Assembly (NCBI GenBank): GCA_003555415.1 | Contig: PWHX01000049.1 | Location: 1 to 6,174, forward strand | Direction of reading: 5' to 3' | Length of the DNA stretch: 6,174 bases | Source: Syntrophomonadaceae bacterium | GTDB taxonomy: Bacteria; Bacillota; Dethiobacteria; SKNC01 | In this document: positions 6,041-6,174 of the stretch, piece after piece | Layout of the letters: each line of letters begins with the position of its first letter | How positions within the stretch are numbered: the stretch's first letter is position 1 | Program-made: the position numbers and the translations under genes | Notes under the pieces: model-generated | Told to the model about the DNA's origin: nothing | Database searches by the model: none | Seen by the model: the letters and a program-made list of their open reading frames with translations, nothing else

Positions 6041-6174
6041 TTAATAAGCCAGATTTGTTGTTTCCTTCATGCTCTCAACCACCTCAGAAACATCAACATC
6101 AGGTAATATTTCAGGCAGGCATTCAATAAATGCTCCAACAACCTCTGGATCAAACTGGCTTCCAGAACAATAAA
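6041..6174 (-). CDS. C-terminal end of an HD-GYP domain protein (5' end outside window)
   Basis: Only the last 43 codons are inside the window, with the TAA at 6041-6043. The segment CSGSQFDPEVVGAF aligns with the end of the HD-GYP domain in the triple-PAS protein, CAGTQFDPEMVEVF at 691-704. This is the conserved final helix region after the catalytic core. Unlike that protein, which ends about 7 residues later, this one carries a further 20-odd-residue acidic tail ending in TTNLAY. The catalytic residues are not visible, so activity cannot be judged. It is probably a c-di-GMP phosphodiesterase in one operon with the DUF5317-type gene. Identification rests on a short segment, but a specific one. 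Confidence 0.75.
   Translation of the reverse strand, partial: YCSGSQFDPEVVGAFIECLPEILPDVDVSEVVESMKETTNLAY

Noticed and set aside
1..6174. CRISPR arrays, tRNA or rRNA genes, insertion sequences
   Set aside because: I saw no regularly spaced repeats, no cloverleaf or rRNA segments, and no transposase or terminal repeats on either strand.

Overview
The window is a cyclic-di-GMP signalling neighbourhood. Every gene I can support lies on the minus strand, so transcription runs from the right edge to the left. The organism looks like an anaerobic, probably spore-forming Clostridia-type Firmicute, possibly Peptococcaceae-like. This rests on strong AGGAGG-type ribosome binding sites, moderately AT-rich DNA, intrinsic terminators with T-runs, a PocR sensor domain, Cys-rich PAS domains and a DUF5317 protein. 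The genus cannot be fixed from the sequence.

Layout in transcription order. (1) 6174-6041: the last 43 residues of a protein with an HD-GYP-type C-terminus. (2) 6029-5523: a DUF5317-type membrane protein, 11 nt downstream and probably translationally coupled to it. (3) 5522-5242: an intergenic stretch with a good sigma-A-like promoter and three successive hairpins, each followed by a T-run. (4) 5241-4723: a UPF0316-type (DUF5698/DUF2179) membrane protein. (5) 4592-2457: a 711-residue PAS-PAS-PAS-GGDEF-HD-GYP protein. (6) 2456-2118: a regulatory region holding a class I c-di-GMP (GEMM) riboswitch, an intrinsic terminator and a mutually exclusive antiterminator. (7) 2117 to the left edge: a PocR-PAS-GAF-GGDEF-HD-GYP protein, cut off just after the HDIG motif.

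The two large proteins are paralogues from the GGDEF domain onward but carry unrelated sensor modules. They also share a 17/19-identical promoter-region block. The riboswitch places the PocR-type enzyme under feedback from c-di-GMP, and the pairing suggests an OFF switch. That enzyme keeps canonical GGDEF residues and an intact RxxD inhibitory site. Its neighbour has substitutions at the guanine-binding Asp, the adjacent His and the RxxD Arg, so its cyclase half may be altered in specificity or activity while its HD-GYP half looks complete. Up to three HD-GYP proteins would therefore sit together, fed by different sensors and partly controlled by c-di-GMP itself.

The plus strand contains nothing I can support as a gene. 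Its open frames mirror the minus-strand genes.
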